From Laburnicola sp. R22_1 (lineage: Eukaryota; Ascomycota; Dothideomycetes; Pleosporales; Didymosphaeriaceae), in NCBI GenBank assembly GCA_014281115.1, contig JACONQ010000011.1, forward strand, positions 1,364,001 through 1,428,000: a stretch of 64,000 nt of DNA. Direction: 5' to 3'. Both the position numbers and the translations under genes were made by a program. The notes beneath the pieces were generated by a model. It was not told where the DNA came from. It made no database searches and was given only the letters and a program-made list of their open reading frames with translations. Shown here piece after piece: positions 1 through 12,100 of the stretch (position 1 is the first letter of the stretch; each line of letters begins with the position of its first letter).

Positions 1-7
1 CAATGCT

Positions 8-647
8 TCAAACTAAACTTACAACAAAACATATTTTGTAATACGCAGAATGGCTTGTAGCCCCACCAGCGGGCGGCTCGTTCCGCTCGTGTGGCGGCGG
101 GTCAGGCAAGAGCTTGAGATACTCCTCATTCATGATCCCATGGTAGACGGCAACGTGCCAGGGCATCCAACCCCCCTTTGTCTTTGCTCTTGCGTTCGCT
201 TTGCAGTCGTGAATGAAATAGTTGACAATAGCGAGACCAGTTTGGCGACAGACCCAGTGGAGCGGCGTCCAGGCGTTTAAGTCTTGAGCTTCGATGAAAG
301 ACGGTATATCTTTGTTCGCGTCGTCGCCACGGTACAAGTACATTAGACGCCTTTTCGACAGTGTACGTAATGGGAGACTGTTGCAGTGGAACAGTAGGAC
401 CCACCTTCATCACAGCTGGGTCGAAGACGGTCAGATCTTCGCCAGGAAGCTTACCAGGGCGGAGACCACGGGCTGCAAATATGACCTCAATATTCACTTC
501 GCGGAAGCGTCGTGGCAAAGGACCTGGGCGAAGGAGCCATTCGAATACGACCAGTGTCGCAGGCGGATTTTTTTCTTTCATGCGTGTATCCATGCACCAC
601 GTGGTATACACGACCAAGAACGGCCGTCTCGGTAGCCTTGCGATCAT
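8..647 (-). pseudogene. Ankyrin-repeat protein gene with a frame break
   Basis: Two overlapping minus-strand frames join into one ankyrin-type protein. The downstream frame (from about 343 to the stop at 8) shows ankyrin helices such as TPLHWVCRQTGLAIVNYF and GGWMPWHVAVYHG, preceded by a loop-like GDDANKD. The upstream frame (ATG at 647) reads through FREVNIEVIFAARGLRPG, which I do not recognise. The switch between frames falls at about 345-400, with no convincing intron signals there, so a one-base indel is the simplest reading; an unrecognised intron is possible. Ankyrin domains are protein-interaction modules, so no specific function can be given. There are only about two repeats, and the 3' end closes in low-similarity sequence, which suggests a truncated or decaying copy. 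Confidence 0.45.
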
Positions 648-858
648 ATCCTGTCGTGTAGAAGCTCTCAGCTATGGAAGTGACTCGCTGTCGCCAGAGA
701 ACAAAGGGCAGACAACGTTCTTACACCAGACTTATAGCTCAATCGGCACATGCTTTAGGGACCGGTCAAGTACCCCTCGTAGTATTACCTTGCCACTGAA
801 AACATCAGCCGACTCTATATGTAGTGTGACTCACGAATTGGTATATCCCTACAGCTGA

Positions 859-2633
859 CTAGGTAACCGCTCTCATTCAGAGCTTAGCTAGAGGGGCTAG
901 ATGGATGAGTGGGTGCAGCAGGGTATTCTGAGCATTGATTATATTATCACAGGGGCTGTGAGAAGAACCACTCATCAAATGTTTCAAATTCTTAGCCACT
1001 TCTACAGTTGTATTGACACATAGTTACCTACTGATATACAACAGGCTTTCTTGATTTCCACCTCTGAAGTGGAACTGGCTGTACAGTGCCCTAGGAGGTA
1101 CAGGAGACTCCTTACGCAGAAGTCTACCCAATGATTTTGTAACTCATGCGCGATAGTCACTCGTACCTCCTAGCACATTGTATTGTGTATTGTGTCTCGA
1201 TTTCAATCATCTATGGTTTGGCCCGTACCAAAAAAAAAAAAGGTAAACCTCTACCGTGTTCAAACAGCTGATGTACCACTGCTTTGTTAGCAGCCCCACT
1301 GCGTTATAACGTGTACTGAAGAGGCGTGACGTTTCTTATTTTAGCAGCTAATGTACGGCTTGGGGTGATGCACGTTTTTGCAGATTTAGTCCAAAGCTTT
1401 AATATCGACTTTCTACACCAATACAAACGATAATGGGGATGTGATAGCCGTGGTAGAATCGTCGAGTATAGGGATTACATATTGTATGCGAAAGTTGGGT
1501 AATGGTGTCAGGATAGTCAAAAGACGCTGTCCCACCGCCACTGGCACTGGAAGGTCATACGCACTGATAGTATAACAGATACCGAGTACTTACTTTGTGC
1601 TTTACTAGAAGCTGAGCTACTACACTATTATTGGATAGGAATGGTTATAGAGGATATGATTGCATCTTGGCCATTTGTGTATATTCGAAGAGGTCGATAC
1701 AACTAGAGAAATTAGAGTAACTAGTGTAGATACTTAGAATGTACGAAAAGTTGAGGAGTGAGAGATATTTGGTTAGACTAAACTATGTGCTGTAATATCT
1801 CAGTTATTCCGGTGCCTATTGCTTTGAGATGTACCTTCAGCATGTTCAATTAGTTCCAATTCTGCTATCGACTTTACGGATGGATTATTCGAGTTTCGCA
1901 AGTCGACATTGAGTCTTCTTTCACTATTTGTGTGACCAATAGTCGGTAGTGTCGCTTGGCGAGTACGGAGGATGGTATCGGGCAACAGCGAAGAAAATTT
2001 AGCCCTGATGTTCTGAAAGGCTTCCACGTTCCTGTATGTATATGCTACCGAAGGCATACAAGTGCACATGATACTAATTATTAACTTGTAGGTCCTGCAC
2101 AACATGTTAGTTGAAGCAATTGTGTTATAAAAAAGAGCTTACTTATATGGCGGTGTTGGTTGCAAACAAGAGATATATCATATTATTGCTGGTGCCCTTC
2201 ATCGTGCGGAAGTATAGAGCAACAGCTCAGCAGATACAGGCCCTGGAACGCATTAGTCCACAATTGTAAGCAGTTTGCTAGGATTATAGTCTTGTTACCG
2301 CAAGGTGCTTAATATGTGTTTAATTTTGCTTTTTAAGCTAAATAGTTTAATTTTAAACTAGATAAAGTAGCACTAAACACCCCTCTTATAATTAACCTAT
2401 AAAAGGATAATATTAATCTAGTAACTATTACTTCCTCCTATAATACTTGTAGAGCGCTAGAATATACTTCCTATACTTTAGGCGGAAACTATTACTATCT
2501 TTAATATACTTAATAAGGGATTGTATTCTTTTTAGCTCCCTTTTAATAAATATAGTATTTTTTTTTAGTTTCTAGTACTATGTATTAGTAATTATATAAG
2601 ATTAATTTAATAAGTGCACTTTTAGGTAAGTTA
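859..2633. other. Gene-poor sequence, increasingly AT-rich
   Basis: No reading frame here has credible codon use, domains or splice-linked continuation. From about 2300 the DNA becomes strongly AT-rich and leads into the TA target site of the next transposon. Nothing further can be supported. Confidence 0.5.
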
Positions 2634-4078
2634 TAACGTACTTTGCACTCGAGTCGATTATTCCATCAAGTCGATTACTTTGCCAAGACCCCACCAAAAC
2701 GTACCATTAGCAATAGTACAACGCGATGCCTTAACCACACAATAAACTACTGGCGTTAAAAGAAGCGCGTATATAGCTTACAATCTAGGCTATTAAATAA
2801 GACGCAACACTCTCTTAGCAACGCGCTGCAGCCCTCTATAACGTGTCTTAAAGTACACTTAGCAACTAACGCGCTAGAAAGACGTTTAGACGCGACTGCG
2901 CACCTAATAAAATAAGACTTACTATAAGAGAGGAGCAGGTGATTGTGCAGTATATACTCAATCTAGACGCGCAAGGATTTCCGCCCTGGCTTAATGCTAT
3001 AAAAGATATGGCCGATTCTTTACTGGCTGCACGCCACTACAAGCCAGTTGGCTAGAGGTAGCCTTATGACTTTGTTAAGCGCCAGCTAAAGCTTTAAGTT
3101 AAGTTCAATCAAAAGTACAACTACAAGAGAGCCCTCTAGGAGGATCCTAAGGTAATACGAGGCTGGTTCTGGCTTATAGAGAACATAAAGGCTAAGTATA
3201 GTATCCTAGATAAGGACACCTACAATTTTGATAAGTCTGGCTTTAAAATAGGCATAATATTAACTAAAGTAGTAGTTATAGGCTCTAAGTGTTAAGGACA
3301 GCTAAAGTAGGTGTAGTAGGGCAATAGGGAGTGGATAACAGTCATCTAAGGCATTAACGCAATAGGGTGGTGAATTCCACCCTTTATTATCTTTAGGGGC
3401 AAGCACCACCTCTCCGCCTGGTATAAGGAGAAGGATCTACCTTATAATTGGGTTATTGCAGTCTCTAAGAACGGCTAGACGACAAATAAGCTTAGTCTGC
3501 AATAGCTAAAGCACTTTAATAAGTATACAAAGAGGCGTACTACTAGTAGAGCACGTTTGCTTATTATTAATGGCCACGAAAGTTATAACTCGCTTAAATT
3601 CCAGGATTACTGCAAAAAGAGTAATATTATTACTCTCTGTATGCCTCCACATTCGTCGCACCTCTTGTAGCCACTCAATGTGAGTTGTTTTGCGCCGTTA
3701 AAGAAGGCGTATGGGCGCCAAGCTAAGAATCTGATGCGCAACCACATTACGCACATTACTAAAATTAAGTTCCTACCTTGCTTTATTGCTGCTTTTAAGG
3801 CTTTAATTACTGAAAGTAATATTAAAGGAGGCTTTCGAGGTGCTGGCCTAGTGCCCCACAACTTAGAAGTTGTAATATCGCAGCTTAACGTCCGCCTGCG
3901 TACGCCTCCACTTTGTACTATTCGCGATAGTATATAGGAGTTGCAAACTCCGCGAAATAGTATAGAACTTAGGTCGCAATTGACGCTAGTTAAGCAGAGG
4001 ATTTAAAGGCATGTAGATAGTTCCCTAACTTATATGGTTAAGGCGGTGGAAAAGCTTGTTAAAGGCGCCGAGCTAATA

Positions 4079-6172
4079 CCGTGCACGGACGCGCAACGCC
4101 CGCCGAACACCAAAACCCTAGGCGAAACCCAAACTTCAACACCTTATAACTCCACTACTATAGCTCCAATTAATGATGCAATTGCAGCAATTAAAGCGCT
4201 TAAACTAGGAGAATAGTTCTTATACTAGATAATTGCTGACTAGTTCTATGTGAACCGAAGTACACTAAGCCGAAGACACCAAGGCTGTTAGCGCCCACAG
4301 GCAGCCAAAGAACGCGATCAACAAAACCTTAGCCAACAACAAGAGTTAGAGCTCGTACACTATATTAAAGACCTTATAAAAAGAGGGCTGCCTCCTACAA
4401 GAGAGATAATACAAAATTTCGCATCCTAGATAGCCAACAAGCGCGTGAGCGAGAGGTGGGTAACGCGCTTTCTTGACCGACACGGCCACTATCTCATCTC
4501 AAAATGGACATCTGGAATTGACTCCCTCCGCCACAACGCTGATTCAAACGTCAAGTATAAGCTGTACTTTAACTTGCTACATTAGAAGATAAAGCAGTAC
4601 GACATATAGCCGCGCCACACCTACAATATAGACAAGAAGGGCTTTATAATAGGTATAATAAGACGCTTAAAACAAGTGTTTAGCTATTAGATATGGGAGC
4701 GCAAAGAGGTGCAAGCGTCACTTTAAGATAGTTCTTAAGAATAGATCACCCTCTTAGCAGCCGTCTGCGCTAATAGGGAGGCTCTGCTGCTAGGTCTTAT
4801 CTATTAGTTAGCAAACAGCTTACTATAGGCAGCTTAGGTAAACGCTATTAAAGCTGGGCAACACAACGTCTTTGTGGCTTCATCTCTATTTAGATAGACG
4901 AATAACAACATTAGTTTGGCGTGGCTAGAGTAGGTCTTTGATCGCTGCACGAAGCAGAAAGCGCGTTGTGGGAGAGACTAGCGTCTCCTTTTACTTAACG
5001 GCCATGGCAGTCACCTTATAAAGGAGTTTATTAACTACTACAACTCCTATTGTATACTCCTAGCTGTATTTCCCCCTTACTCTACCTATATACCTTAACC
5101 TCTTAACATTATTATGTTTAAACCTCTCTCTACCGCCTACTCTAAGGAGCTCTCCACCCACCTCCAGAGGAGCCAAGGGCTAGTACTAGTTAAGAAGGGA
5201 GACTTCTTCCCGCTGTTCTGGGAAGCGTGGGAGACCTCCTTCAAGACAGAGACTATCCTCAAGTCCTTTGAAGCTACTAGTATATAGCCTATAGACCTAG
5301 AGGTTATACTTAAACGCTTCGCGGACGATGCCTCAGAGCAGCAAAACAATAGTGAAGGACAGTCCTCAGCGCTTACCAACAATGACTGGCGCCAGATGGA
5401 GCGTCTCGTACGCTCTGCAGTAAAGGATACCACCGCAGAAGAGTTAAAGTCGCTCTCCTAAACGCTCTACAGACTCCAAGTACAAAACGAGCTGCTACAC
5501 TATAAGAACAATGGCTTAAGGGAGGCTCTTACTGCTAAGAAGAAGCATAAGAAGCGCGGCAAACCTCTTAACTTGCAGCAGCGCTAGGAGTACTATGGTG
5601 GTGCTGTCTTCTAGTCTCCGCGCAAGATCAGAGAGGCACGTGCACAAGAGATAGTAAAGCAGAGGGAAGAGCATAACAGGCAGCTTGCAAAGGCTAATAG
5701 GAAAGAGCTTTAAGCTGCTGCTAAGCTACTCTAAGAGCAGGAGGCAGAGGAGAGGCGTGTGGCAAGAGAGGCAGCTAAGGTGGTAAGGGAGAAGGAGAAG
5801 GCTGACAAGGCAGCTAAACGCGAGCGCTAGAAGGCAGCTCGCAACGCTAAAAAAGCTATACAACTGTCCTAAAAGGGCAAGCGCAAGGCCTTAAAAGCCT
5901 CTACTTAAGCTAACAAGCGTTAGAAATAACATAGTGCTAGTGCAGCTACTAAAGAGGCATCACAGGCTGCACCAGCTGCCCTAGCTTTTATCACCCACCG
6001 CGGCCGCAACGTTACACTTCCTAGTAGATTTAGATAGTACAAATTAATCGCAAGCATCTAATTACTACTACTCTACAAAATCTTGTAATAATAACTATTG
6101 TAGATGGCTTAATAACTTCATCTTTAAAGTGGTAAGCATGTTATTCGGCGGGCGTTGCGCGTCCGTGCACGG
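4079..6172 (+). mobile_element. Pogo-like element A (older, heavily RIP-mutated)
   Basis: Inverted ends of about 29 bp begin CCGTGCACGGACGCGCAACG on both sides. TA flanks occur at 4077-4078 and 6173-6174; the second TA is also the left flank of element B. The element lies inside the transposase frame of the surrounding Fot1-like transposon. Its length of 2094 bp and its single 625-codon frame match element B closely, so the two are diverged members of one family. The terminal repeats escaped obvious mutation while the interior has dozens of transition-type stops. Confidence 0.88.
4160..6037 (+). pseudogene. Pogo-family transposase of element A, many RIP stops
   Basis: The frame aligns codon for codon with the transposase of element B (625 codons, no net indels), starting where B has ATG but here reads ATA. 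It has an HTH_psq/CENP-B-like N-terminus (APINDAIAAIKAL), a partner helix-turn-helix (RWVTRFLDRHGHYL), a degraded DDE core (NIDKKGFIIG; LLLLNGHGSHLIKEF, with Asn in place of Asp; then VFPPYSTYI) and a Lys/Arg/Ala-rich coiled-coil tail. Stops are almost all TAG at Trp or Gln positions. This copy keeps the linker at about 5310-5400 (ADDASEQQNNSEGQSS), which is diverged and stop-bearing in B. Not functional. Confidence 0.88.
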
Positions 6173-6174
6173 TA

Positions 6175-8301
6175 CCGTGTCCGTGCGCGTAACGGGCCAC
6201 GTCGCGTAACGGGTCACGAACACCAAAACACCAGACAAGCCACCAACTTTAACGCGTCGTAACTCCACCACTATGGCTCCGATTGATGACGCGATTGCAG
6301 CAATTGATTCGCTAGAACCAGGAGAACACTTTTCGTACCGCGCAATTGCTCGTCAGTTCGGTGTACCAAAGACTACGTTGACTCAAAGACACCAAGGTCG
6401 TCAGCGCCCACGGGAAGCCAAACATCGCGATCAACTACTCCTCAGCCCGCAACAAGAGTACGAGCTTGTAGAGTATATTGGAGGCTTAACAAAGCGAGGG
6501 CTACCACCTATAAGAGAGATGATACGAAATTTCGCCTCTGAGATCTCCTCCGAGAGCGCCTCTGATGCCTAGGTTACGCGCTTCTTGAGCCGAAACCATG
6601 AGCATCTCACCTCTAAATACACCCTCGGGATGGACGCCACACGCCACAGAGCCGACTCTAAGGACAAGTACGAGGCGTACTTCAAGCTGCTACACTCCAA
6701 GCTCACTCAGGACGGCTTGGAGCCTCGCCATATATACAATATGGATGAGAAGGGCTTCATGATCGGTGTACTCAGCCGCTCCAAACGAGTGTTCAGCCGT
6801 TAGATGTGGGAGCGTAGGGAGGTCACTGCAGCTCTCCAAGATGGCTCTCGTAAGTAGATCACCCTCCTAGCAGCCGTCTGCGCAGATGGGAGTGCTCTCT
6901 CGCCCGGCCTCATCTACTAGTCGGCGAACAGCTCACTGCAGGCCTCATGGGTGGCTGCTATTGAAGCCGGGCAACACAACATCTTTGTGGCTTCATCTCC
7001 GTCAGGATGGACGAACAACGACATCGGATTGGCGTGGCTAGAGCAGGTATTCGATCGCTGTACGAAGCAGAAAGCGCGTCGCGGGAGGGACTGGCGTCTC
7101 CTCATACTTGACGGCCATGGCAGTCACCTCACAAAGGACTTTATCGACTACTGCGACTCCCATCGTATACTCCTGGCCGTGTTTCCCCCTCACTCTACTC
7201 ACACGCTTCAGCCACTTGATGTTGTTTGCTTCAAGCCTCTCTCAAGTAGCTACTCCAAGGAGCTCTCCAGCCACCTCCAAAGGAGCCAAGGGCTCATCCC
7301 AGTCACGAAGGGAGACTTCTTCCCATTGTTCTGGGGTGCCTGGCAGTCTGCCTTCACGATAGAGACGATCCTCAATTCCTTTAAAGCCACTAGCATATGG
7401 CCCATGGAGCCAGAGGCTATACTCAAACGCTGAGAGAGAGAGAGCTCCAGCGAGCATAGAGGAGGTGAAGCATGTCCCCCAGCACCCAAAGAGAGCGACT
7501 GGCGTCACATGGAGCGTCTCGTACGCTCTGCAGTGAGGGATACTGCCGCGGAGGACTCCAAGACGCTCTCTCAGACGCTCCACTCACTCGCAGCTCAAAA
7601 CGAGCTGCTACACCATAAGAATAACGGCCTAAGAGAGGCTCTTACTGTTAAGAGGAGGCACAAAAAGCGCGGCAAACCTCTCAACTTGCAGCAGCGCGAG
7701 GAGTACCATGGTAGTGCTGTCTTCTGGTCACCGCGCAAGCTGAGAGGCACGTGCACGTGAGGCAGTAGTACAACACCAAGAGCATGAGGAGCAGCTTGCA
7801 AAGGCGAACAGGAAGGAGCTTCAAGCTGCTGCTAAGCTCCTCCAAGAGCAAGAGGCTGAGGAGAGACGCGTGGCGAGAGAGAGAGCCAAAGTAGTAAGAG
7901 ATCAGCTAAAGGCCGAACAGGCAGCTGCTCGCGCGGCCAGAATCGAGGCCCAAAACACTAAGAGAGCATCTAAAACTTCCCAAACAGGTAAGCGCAAAGC
8001 CTCAAGAGCGCCCTCAGCAAAGCGTGAGCCTAAGAGACGCGCGCGCGGTACTGCAGCTGTCAGGGAGTCGCCAGAAGCTGCACCAGCTGCTCCACCCAAA
8101 ATCAACTCTCGTGGCCGCACCATCAACGTTCCACGCAAATATAGATAATACAAATCAATCGCGAGCATGTTACGGGTCTCTCCACTAAAAAATCTCGTTA
8201 AAAGAGCTATTATAGCTGTTACAATAACCTCATCTTTGTGGTGGTGAGCATGTTGTTCGTGGCCCGTTACGCGACGTGGCCCGTTACGCGCACGGACACG
8301 G
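6175..8301 (+). mobile_element. Pogo-like element B (younger), tandem with A
   Basis: Near-perfect inverted ends of about 46 bp begin CCGTGTCCGTGCGCGTAACG and contain a direct repeat of GCGTAACGGG. TA flanks are at 6173-6174 (shared with element A) and 8302-8303. The element is 2127 bp. It has far fewer stop mutations than A, which suggests it landed later, exactly in the TA flanking A's right end. The alternative is that A and B moved together as one composite unit. Confidence 0.9.
6273..8148 (+). pseudogene. Pogo-family transposase of element B, lightly damaged
   Basis: The DDE transposase begins at ATG 6273 (APIDDAIAAIDSLEPGE), with an HTH_psq-like domain at about residues 1-60 and a CENP-B/HTH domain after it. 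The catalytic core has YNMDEKGFMIG, LLILDGHGSHLTKDF with the Asp intact, and PPHSTHTLQPLDV with the second Asp intact. A long basic coiled coil ends in NVPRKYR. Damage is limited: TAG at 6570, 6801, 6855 and 6918, TGA at 7431, and a 2-bp deletion near 7743 inferred by alignment with element A. Correcting for the deletion gives 625 codons, the same as A. Four of the five stops are TAG where Trp or Gln is expected, as RIP predicts. Presumed nuclear, now inactive. Confidence 0.9.
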
Positions 8302-8857
8302 TAGGGCATTCTTTAGTGTTAATAACCAAACGCAACGCCAAACTTTAAGCTACTAATAAGGCCGCCACGCGATGTAAATTGCATAAAAGAAAGCGAGTAC
8401 AGCGTGAAGAAGTCCTTATAGCTGAAGAGGGCTAGCGGTTAGCCACTCTAAAGGAGTTTGGGGCGCGTAGTGATGGGTAAAAGGCGAAGAAGAGGGTGCG
8501 CGCTAATGGAGGCGAATCTGCTTAATAGCACTGTGGACGCTGCGGCAAGCCTAGGCATAACAAAATAACCTGTAGGCAGCCTGTAGAAGTAGATTCTGAA
8601 TAGATTGGCCTATTTGGACTATCGAAAATAGTTCGTGTTGACTCTGTACTATTGTGAATAGTACAGAACTTGGTGGGGTCTTGGCAAAGTGATTAACTCG
8701 ATGGAATAATCGACTCGAGTGCAAAGTACGTTAGCATCTTACTACTACCTTCTTAAGGACCTTTATATACTCTATCTTTCTATTATCTTTCTCCTTCTTC
8801 TTCTCTTCCTTCTCCTCCTTAGCCTTAGATAGCTATATATATATATAGTAGTAATTA

Positions 8858-9026
8858 TGTAAGCAGCCTAGAGCTATGTCACATGACGACATTAGTCTCA
8901 TGAGTCAGCTCGCCTACTATATACGAGCCTCTGATCACTCCATGTACGATACACAGGCATATACACATCTGAACACAGATACTTCTACAATATACACTTT
9001 CTACACATACTACCCAACTGCTTACA
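8858..9026 (+). repeat. Left LTR of Copia 1
   Basis: The 169-bp terminal repeat is less mutated than its partner: several CpA and TpG sites retained here are TpA in the right LTR (for example GTCACATGAC here against GTTATATGAC there). A short ORF inside it has no meaning. Confidence 0.93.
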
Positions 9027-9112
9027 GTTATAAGCCTGGCCTAATCCGCACTCATATACATACATTAACTCCCTACCTACCTATCTGTTAATCGAGCCTA
9101 CTCTATCTTGCC

Positions 9113-12100
9113 ATGTTAAAGGCTAGCTCTTCGATCATTCTTTACAGTCCACACAACTAGGAACTATAGATCTATACTGTCAAAAGGCTCGCAGAGGCTG
9201 GAGACGTATGGGGATATATTAATCCAGATCTGTCACCCCCATCGACGCTTAGTAAGCCTCAGCAACCTGCCCAGCTTCAAACTGTTAATAAAGACGGATC
9301 GCCAGCGACAGAACCTACTACTGAAGCTCGAGCGCAGTACAATTAGGAAATAAGTCTCTACTATAGGGAGCTTAAGGAATACAGACAAACTAAAGATAAG
9401 ATTGGCCAAATTGAAGCGCACGTAGCTAACACTATTACTTAGGACCTAGTCTATCAAATTAAGGACTAAAAGTCCCTCCACAATCAGCTCAAGATGCTAC
9501 AGGAGCTCTACAGCCCTATAACAGCTAATTAAGAATATTAGGTCTAGAAAGCCTACAATACTGCTAAAGTACTGCATGCTTATAGAGAGAATCTAGAGGA
9601 GTAGTGTAGCACCTTTCTTGCTGCCTATAATAGGGCCAAACAACTTAAGCTACTAGAGACGCATGGCTACTAACCTCACAAGGACCTTATTTGAGCTATT
9701 AGGCAGATCGACCCTGGCTACGCTGCTACTATCGCCATCACAGTATTCAACGCGGAAACTATCTCAACTGCCTTAGATAGCGACTCTATCCAGCCAACAC
9801 TACCTAAACTACTAGTAGGATACCTGCGCTACTATCGTACGACCGCAACAAAATTAACTATCCAAGGCAAAGCATTTGCAGCTACATTGAATCAAGAGGA
9901 GTCTCCATATAGACAAAACAACAGAAAGAGACCTTATTAGGACAAGCCATCAAAGCCATCAAAGCCATGTCTCTGTAGGGATCTACACTATTGGGGACAG
10001 TGTCCGTACATCGACACCTCACAGCGCAGAGGAGAATTCGTCGAAAACCCTGAAAAAGCCAAGAAGATAGTTGAATACGAAGCCAAGGATACGAAAGGCA
10101 TACTAAACAAGATTCGGGAAAAGAATCAGCGCTATAAGAAGCGTAGGGTTCAAGGGAGCCATAGGTTAGAACCTGATTCGATAGAAATCGACGCAGGCGA
10201 TGCACCTGCAGCCGACCTTCCCCATAAAGCCTACGCTGTCTACTCATCGGCATTTAATAACAGGCCAACGCTACAACACTTCCCACTCCTCCACTTATAG
10301 ACGCTAGATCCAGCTACTAATATCTACATCTGCAACAATCCTACCAAGTTCCAATAGAAGGCTCCTACATCGCCAGACGATGTTGTCCTCGCAGGAGGCA
10401 CAGAGATGGCTATTCAGGCATGGGGAGAAGTTAAGATACTCCTATCAACGCCTCAAGGACAGAGAAAGACAAAGCTTAAGCGCGTCGCCTTAATACCAAG
10501 CTTCTTTACAAGCCTAGTCTCTCTAGCCCAACTATTATTGTCAAACGTCCATTTCAACTCAGGAAGAAACACTCTATATCGGTCCAACTTATCAGGGTCA
10601 CGAGTTGAAGACATCGCTAGCCTCACTAGGCTAGGTGGTCACTGGCTAGTAGTCCATCGAACTAATCCTCCATCTACCCAATCTACTCAGCTTCAAACAT
10701 TCGCTACCCATCAACGTCGGCCACAGTACTCAGCCCTACCGCCTAAATCAAGATCGCTAAGCAAGGCCCAGCTCCATGTCCTTATAGGACATCCAAGTAA
10801 TAATGCGATCGACCAACTGTCAAGTCACGTGACAGGCATACAGCCAGCTACTGGAACTGCTCCTCAAATAGTTAACTGCGAAGAATGCCTATAAAGCAAA
10901 GCACATCAGATTATCTCGCGTCGAATAGGCCATAAGATAGGGGCAACCCAAGCCTTTAAAACTATCGCTATCGATCTAATTAAGCTTAATATAAGAGCAT
11001 ACAACAGTGATCGATATATCTTCCACAGGTTTGACCTATTCTTAAAGTTCCATTTCGTCTACACAATACCTAGACAAGACAAGCCTACGCTACTATCTAT
11101 TATTAGACAACTAGATCGAACGATCAAATAAGAATTCAACACAACTGTCACCTTTCTTATTACTAACGACGAGCGAGGATATGGCCTGGCAGACGACTCT
11201 GCTAGAGACTACTATTAGAGAGAAGGCATTAAGCTACAGATTAGAGCTCCACACACTAAAGAGCAGAACGGCTTAGCAGAGCGCTTAGGCAGAAGTCTTA
11301 TTGAGAGAAGTCGTTTAATAAGGATCACCTCAAACCTACCTCTAGCACTTGGCTCTGAGATCTACCCCACAGCAGCATACCTGCTCAATCGCACACCCAC
11401 GCGATTACTAGGCTGGAGAACACCATTCGAAATTGCCTACGGCAAGAAACCATCAATTGCTCACCTACGCGTCTATGGCTGCCGAGCATACGCACTGCGC
11501 AAGCAGATACCACAAACAGACAAGCTTAGTCCTTAAGCTTTAGTAGGATACCTAGTTAGCTACGACTTGTTAAACATCTACTGAATCTGGATGCCCAAGG
11601 CGAGAAGCCGAGCTTATGGAGGCAAAGTTATTCGTGTGAGAGACGTTACCTTCCGAGAAGACCTCTTCTATCAACCACACGATGAAGCAGATCCGCTCCT
11701 ACAAGGCTCTGAGCTAGAGCAATTCGCCCACGAGTATCAACTACCTTTAATACGCAGCTAAGACAGCTCTATAGAAGATTCATCTAAAGACGAGCTTACA
11801 TCAGATCTAGACTAGTCTAGCCAGACTACTGCTATTATAGAGTAAAGCCAATTGACGCAAAGAGTAACAATAACCTAACACTAGACAAGAAGTTACTATT
11901 AGCAGCTTCTAACACCGAGTCAAACAGAGACTACTAAGGTTCACAGCAGCTCACGGGGCTCACCTCATAACAACTCACCATGCTTACTATTAGCTACACC
12001 AACTAGCTTACTGCCGCTATCCACATCTTTAAAGAAGCGCAAACGTGAAACATCAGATTCTATCTCACGAACAGACTCAAACTAAGCAGAGAATCGAGAA

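Larger units (their letters stand above)
2726..8657 (+). pseudogene. Fot1-like transposase, RIP-inactivated and split by insertion
   Basis: This is a DDE transposase of the Fot1/pogo class, which cuts and pastes its element at TA. From ATG 2726 one frame runs to 4078. It then resumes exactly in frame at 8304 and ends at TGA 8655-8657, giving 569 codons after removal of 4079-8303 (the inserts plus one duplicated TA). Recognisable blocks in order are an N-terminal HTH-like region, VQYILNLDAQGFPPW, YNFDKSGF, LLIINGHESYNS, LCMPPHSSHLL, a late GFRGAGLVPHN motif, and a C-terminal CX2CX4HX4C knuckle (CGRCGKPRHNKITC). Premature stops are nearly all TAG/TAA at expected Gln or Trp codons. The expected Asp of the DGH and PLDV motifs has become Asn in both places. 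There are no net indels, so the damage is RIP plus insertion. Confidence 0.9.
2636..8731 (+). mobile_element. Fot1/pogo-like DNA transposon hosting two other elements
   Basis: The ends are inverted copies of one sequence. The left end begins ACGTACTTTGCACTCGAG and continues through CGATTATTCCATC to about 2695; the right end at about 8670-8731 is its complement with a few transitions. TA dinucleotides flank both ends (2634-2635 and 8732-8733), the target duplication of the Tc1/mariner-pogo superfamily. Inside is a RIP-mutated Fot1-type transposase frame, interrupted at 4078 by two abutting pogo elements. Without those inserts the element would be about 1.87 kb, normal for Fot1-like elements. 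It cannot be autonomous because its transposase has many stops. Confidence 0.9.

Noticed and set aside
7431..7445. GAGAGAG microsatellite as the cause of a frameshift in element B
   Set aside because: The frame before and after is the same; the region simply contains an in-frame TGA and diverged linker. The real frame change is a 2-bp deletion near 7743.
9027..9045. Primer binding site after the left LTR of Copia 1
   Set aside because: The sequence just inside the LTR does not give a convincing match to a tRNA 3' end or initiator tRNA that I can verify by eye.
8876..9091. A 71-codon Tyr/Thr/His-rich frame
   Set aside because: It lies mostly within the left LTR of Copia 1 and has no coding character.
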